Assembly (NCBI GenBank): GCA_012728505.1
Contig: JAAYEY010000205.1
Coordinates: forward strand, 1 to 7,999
Origin: Synergistaceae bacterium
GTDB lineage: Bacteria > Synergistota > Synergistia > Synergistales > Synergistaceae
Length of the DNA stretch: 7,999 bases
Direction: 5' to 3'
The position numbers and the translations under genes are program-made. Position 1 is the stretch's first letter. The number at the start of each line of letters is the position of its first letter. Below are positions 5,240 to 7,999 of the stretch, piece after piece. Below the pieces are notes generated by a model, which was given only the letters and a program-made list of their open reading frames with translations, made no database searches and was not told the origin of the DNA.

Positions 5240-7818
5240 TTAAACCCAAGCACTTTCCGGCTTTCTTTTGTAAGCCTGTAAAGAATCTGCAGAGCTTCCA
5301 TCGGAGTCATTTCATCGGGAACGGAAGCCGCAAGCTCTTCAAGTATGGCTTCGTGTCCCACTTCAAAAAGCTTCATCTGGTTTTCTTCCACCAGAGGAAG
5401 AATGTTCTTATCATCGTTTGATTCAGCCTCAAAGCTTTCGAGCAACTCTTTTGACCTCATGAGAACCAAAGGAGGCACACCGGCAAGTCTGGCGACCTCT
5501 ATACCGTATGACCTGTCCGAAGGGGCCTCAATTACCTTATGGAGGAATGTCACCCCGTCCTTACCCTCTTCTACAGCCATGCTGAGGTTAACTACTCCCG
5601 GCAGCCTCTCTGCAAGTTTTGTCAGTTCGTGGTAGTGTGTCGCAAAAAGAACCGCGGCTTTTCTACCTTCCTGTCCTTGAAGGTATTCTATGACAGACCA
5701 GGCTATGCTGAGACCGTCATATGTAGAGGTCCCCCTGCCAATTTCGTCGAGTATGACAAGACTCCTGTCTGTCGCATTACGGAGGATATTAGCGGTCTCA
5801 ACCATTTCCACCATAAAGGTACTTTGTCCTCTTGCAAGCTCGTCACGAGCTCCTATTCTGGTAAAAACCCTGTCTATTATCCCAATCTTTGCGCTCTCGG
5901 CAGGAACGAAGGATCCCATGTGTGCCATGATACCTATGAGAGCAGCCATCCTCAGGTATGTCGATTTTCCCGCCATATTGGGACCGGTTATTATTGCGAT
6001 CCTTTTACCCGAGACCAAGCTAAGAGAAAAATCATTTGGAGTAAATGGACGGCTGCCTAGCATGATCTCAATTACGGGATGCCTTCCATTTTTTACTATA
6101 AAGTCGGTACTCATATTTATTTCAGGTTTTACATACCTGCGCTCTGAAGCTATTTCAGCAAGAGAGGAAAAGAGGTCAGCTGAGGATATAAATTTGGCTG
6201 TTCTAAGGATTTCAGTGTTTTTTTGCATAACAGATTCGAGAATCTCAGAATAAATTCTTTCCTCAATGGAAAGCATCTCTTCATCCGCCATAAATATCTC
6301 TTTTTCGAATATCTTGAGCTCTTCTGTAATGAAACGCTCTGCATTGACCAGAGTCTGTTTTCTTATATAATCTGCAGGCACTTTGTCAAGCCCGCCTTTT
6401 GGGATTTCTATGTAATAACCAAAGACTTTATTGACTCCGGCTTTGAGGTTCTTTATTCCAGTCCTTTGCCGTTCGTTATCCTCAAACCTCCGTAGCCATG
6501 CTGAAGAGTGGGCGGCCCTGTCTCTCCATTTATCGAGTTGCTCATCATATCCGTCCTTAATGACTCCGCCGTCTCTTACGAAACGGGGCACGTTGTCCGC
6601 TATAGAAGAATCGAGAAGAGCAAAAAGTTCAGTCAGATCATCTAATTCCCCTGTCCAAACTTTGAGTTTTTCGTTTCCGGCCAGTAAGGAGATAAGTTCA
6701 GGCAAAGCCCTAAGCGTCTCTCTTATGGTCAAAAGATCTGAGGGCGATCCCATCTTGAGCGTGAGGCGACTTATTGCCTTTTGGATATCGCCGCAGGACG
6801 AAAGAAGATGTACTATTTTGCTTCGCAGCTGAGGGTCATTAACAAGTTCCTCTATTGAATCCTGTCTTTTTTCTATTCTTTCGATATCCTGCAGAGGAGA
6901 AAGTATCCACTCTTTAAGCGTTCTTTTGCCCATTGCAGTACGACATCTGTTAAGGATTGAAAATAAAGAGACATCGGAAGGCTCCGTCAGTTCAAGGTTG
7001 ATTATCGAATTTTGATCTAGTATCAGTGATTCAGCAGGCAATATAGCGGTAATACCAGTAACGTGAAGGGCCAAAGAGAACTGGGTCTCTTCCAGATATC
7101 TCAAAGCTGCCGCGGAAACGCCGGCAGCCGGATCTCTATCGTCTATTCCCATGCAGTTCAGTGACGCAATTTTCCATTTCTTGCACAACCACTCCGAACC
7201 AGCCCTGGGCTCAAATTCGCCTTTTTCTCTTTCGACTATATTAAGCCCTGAATGGGTGAGATATATTTTTTCAAGCTCTAAGGACTGTCCTTTGCGTATC
7301 AAGATTTCGTCTGGATGAAAAGAAGAAAGCAGCGAAGAAGCTTCTTCTTTATTGAAAGTTCCTGCCTTGAGCACGCCTGTAGCTGTCGTCAGCAAGGCAA
7401 GAGATACATTTTTCCCGTCAAATAAACAGGCTGCCAGACTACCATCTGATTCAGAACTGTCTGAGAGCCACGTTCCGGGGGTCACAAGCCTTGTGACTTC
7501 TCTTTTGACAAGAGTCTTTCCATCAGGGACGGAGACTTGCTCACATATTGCGATTCTGTATCCCGCAGCAACCAGTCTACCCAGATAGGAGTCGACTGAG
7601 TGGAATGGGACGCCCGCCATTGGTACTGCGTTTTCAGCATCACGGGAACGAGAGGTAAGGGCAATATCAAGGACAGAAGATGCTATTTGTGCATCCTCAA
7701 AAAACATCTCATAAAAATCACCCATGCGGAAAAAAAGAAGAGAGTCAGGATACTGCTCTTTCCAGTAAAGGTACTGTTCCAGCATGGGAGTTATCTTAGT
7801 CCCCTGCGGAAGTTCCAA
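5236..7818 (-). CDS. mutS: DNA mismatch repair ATPase MutS
   Basis: MutS recognises mispairs and small loops and recruits MutL. At 860 residues it is full length (E. coli 853). The mismatch-binding domain shows GDFYEMFFEDA at 33-43, with the F35-Y36-E37 wedge motif. The clamp and lever region includes KAGVNKVFGYYIEIP near 459-473. The ATPase has Walker A TGPNMAGKST at 611-620, the ARDELARGQSTFMVEM segment from 657, Walker B SLVILDEIGRGTSTYDG from 686 with D691 and E692, and FATHYHELTKL from 725. QMKLF at 814-818 matches the QxxLF sliding-clamp motif. The C-terminus (MTPMEALQILYRL, 837-849) is the dimer/tetramer helix-turn-helix tail. The start is a TTG 2 nt after the ruvX stop, with AGGGGAGG 11 nt upstream; the first residues (MELPQGTKITPMLEQY) fit the usual MutS beginning. 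The gene ends in ATGA, shared with mutL. Confidence 0.98.
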   Translation of the reverse strand: MELPQGTKITPMLEQYLYWKEQYPDSLLFFRMGDFYEMFFEDAQIASSVLDIALTSRSRDAENAVPMAGVPFHSVDSYLGRLVAAGYRIAICEQVSVPDGKTLVKREVTRLVTPGTWLSDSSESDGSLAACLFDGKNVSLALLTTATGVLKAGTFNKEEASSLLSSFHPDEILIRKGQSLELEKIYLTHSGLNIVEREKGEFEPRAGSEWLCKKWKIASLNCMGIDDRDPAAGVSAAALRYLEETQFSLALHVTGITAILPAESLILDQNSIINLELTEPSDVSLFSILNRCRTAMGKRTLKEWILSPLQDIERIEKRQDSIEELVNDPQLRSKIVHLLSSCGDIQKAISRLTLKMGSPSDLLTIRETLRALPELISLLAGNEKLKVWTGELDDLTELFALLDSSIADNVPRFVRDGGVIKDGYDEQLDKWRDRAAHSSAWLRRFEDNERQRTGIKNLKAGVNKVFGYYIEIPKGGLDKVPADYIRKQTLVNAERFITEELKIFEKEIFMADEEMLSIEERIYSEILESVMQKNTEILRTAKFISSADLFSSLAEIASERRYVKPEINMSTDFIVKNGRHPVIEIMLGSRPFTPNDFSLSLVSGKRIAIITGPNMAGKSTYLRMAALIGIMAHMGSFVPAESAKIGIIDRVFTRIGARDELARGQSTFMVEMVETANILRNATDRSLVILDEIGRGTSTYDGLSIAWSVIEYLQGQEGRKAAVLFATHYHELTKLAERLPGVVNLSMAVEEGKDGVTFLHKVIEAPSDRSYGIEVARLAGVPPLVLMRSKELLESFEAESNDDKNILPLVEENQMKLFEVGHEAILEELAASVPDEMTPMEALQILYRLTKESRKVLGFK

Positions 7819-7820
7819 AT

Positions 7821-7999
7821 CTATTTCAGCCTCCCCTGATCTAGGTAGCTCTGAAGAAGAAGTGATGCTGCGACCATGTCTACTCTTTCTTTACGGCCCT
7901 TCCTCGATACATCTCCTTCTAAAAGTGACTGCTGAGCTATGACAGTGGTGAAACGTTCATCCCAAAAGATTATTTCAATCGTTGGATATCTGCACTGTA
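7821..7999 (-). CDS. ruvX: RuvX/YqgF family RNase H-like nuclease, C-terminal part (5' end outside window)
   Basis: The last 58 codons of a gene that enters from the right edge end at TAG 7823-7821. The reading contains WDERFTT (12-18 of the fragment), then SRKGRKERVDMVAASLLLQ (31-49) and SYLDQG. This matches the C-terminal half of YqgF/RuvX, where the Glu of DER and the late Asp of the VD motif belong to the RNase H-fold active site. Family members are implicated in processing the 5' end of pre-16S rRNA and are sometimes annotated as Holliday junction resolvase-like. The full protein is usually about 140 residues, so more than half is missing here. It lies 2 nt upstream of mutS and carries the mutS ribosome binding site in its coding sequence. 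The function in this organism is inferred from the family. Confidence 0.9.
   Translation of the reverse strand, partial: QCRYPTIEIIFWDERFTTVIAQQSLLEGDVSRKGRKERVDMVAASLLLQSYLDQGRLK
7830..7837 (-). promoter_or_regulatory. Ribosome binding site supporting the TTG start of mutS
   Basis: AGGGGAGG on the minus strand lies within the last codons of ruvX, 11 nt before the TTG at 7818. The mutS frame stays open upstream of the TTG, but this site and the usual MutS N-terminal length favour the TTG. The next downstream candidate, the ATG of M12 at 7785, would remove conserved residues. Confidence 0.55.

Larger units (their letters stand above)
1..7999 (-). other. Probable single operon ruvX-mutS-mutL-miaA-ispH-rpsA
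   Basis: All six genes share the minus strand. The junctions are +2, -4, -1, +1 and +17 nt. I see no hairpin-plus-T terminator and no room for a promoter outside coding sequence. Two genes start with TTG, and mutL and miaA start within the stop of the preceding gene, which implies translational coupling. The real ends of the unit lie outside the window. An internal promoter inside a gene, for example before rpsA, cannot be excluded. Confidence 0.75.

Noticed and set aside
5539..6253. Two overlapping plus-strand open frames of 173 and 187 codons
   Set aside because: They are antisense to the conserved MutS ATPase domain, overlap each other in different frames and encode nothing recognisable. 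They are shadows of mutS.

Overview
The window is a stretch of dense bacterial housekeeping DNA. Every supported gene lies on the minus strand, so reading goes from the right edge to the left. In transcription order the genes are ruvX (3' end only), mutS, mutL, miaA, ispH and a ribosomal protein S1 gene (rpsA, cut by the left edge). No gap is longer than 17 bases. Junctions are: ruvX to mutS, 2 nt; mutS/mutL, a 4-nt ATGA overlap; mutL/miaA, a 1-nt TGATG overlap; miaA to ispH, 1 nt; ispH to rpsA, 17 nt. This looks like one polycistronic, translationally coupled unit that extends beyond both edges.

Region by region: 7821-7999 is the C-terminal part of the RuvX/YqgF RNase H-like protein. 5236-7818 is full-length MutS with the FYE mismatch-reading motif, Walker A and B, and a C-terminal sliding-clamp motif. 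3521-5239 is an endonuclease-type MutL with a near-complete metal-site signature. 2556-3521 is the tRNA dimethylallyltransferase MiaA. 1721-2554 is the iron-sulfur enzyme IspH of the MEP isoprenoid pathway. 1-1703 is an S1 protein with five S1 domains, an N-terminal repeat-rich acidic extension and a charged C-terminal tail.

How the genes fit together: MutS and MutL form the methylation-independent mismatch repair pair, in which MutL makes the nick and the clamp directs it. IspH makes IPP and DMAPP, and DMAPP is the prenyl donor used by MiaA on tRNA A37. S1 completes a translation-related downstream half.

Organism: base composition looks mid-range (about 45% G+C by eye). Endonuclease-type MutL, no MutH in view, and ispH directly followed by an S1 gene point to a bacterium outside Gammaproteobacteria. 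Clostridia, Negativicutes or Synergistota-like lineages fit, with Synergistota my tentative guess. I see no mobile elements, CRISPR, RNA genes, phage genes or candidate novel system. The more interesting points are the S1 N-terminal minisatellite, the DPHA variant of the MutL nuclease motif, the ispH/miaA substrate link and the strong shift in arginine codons between miaA and rpsA.
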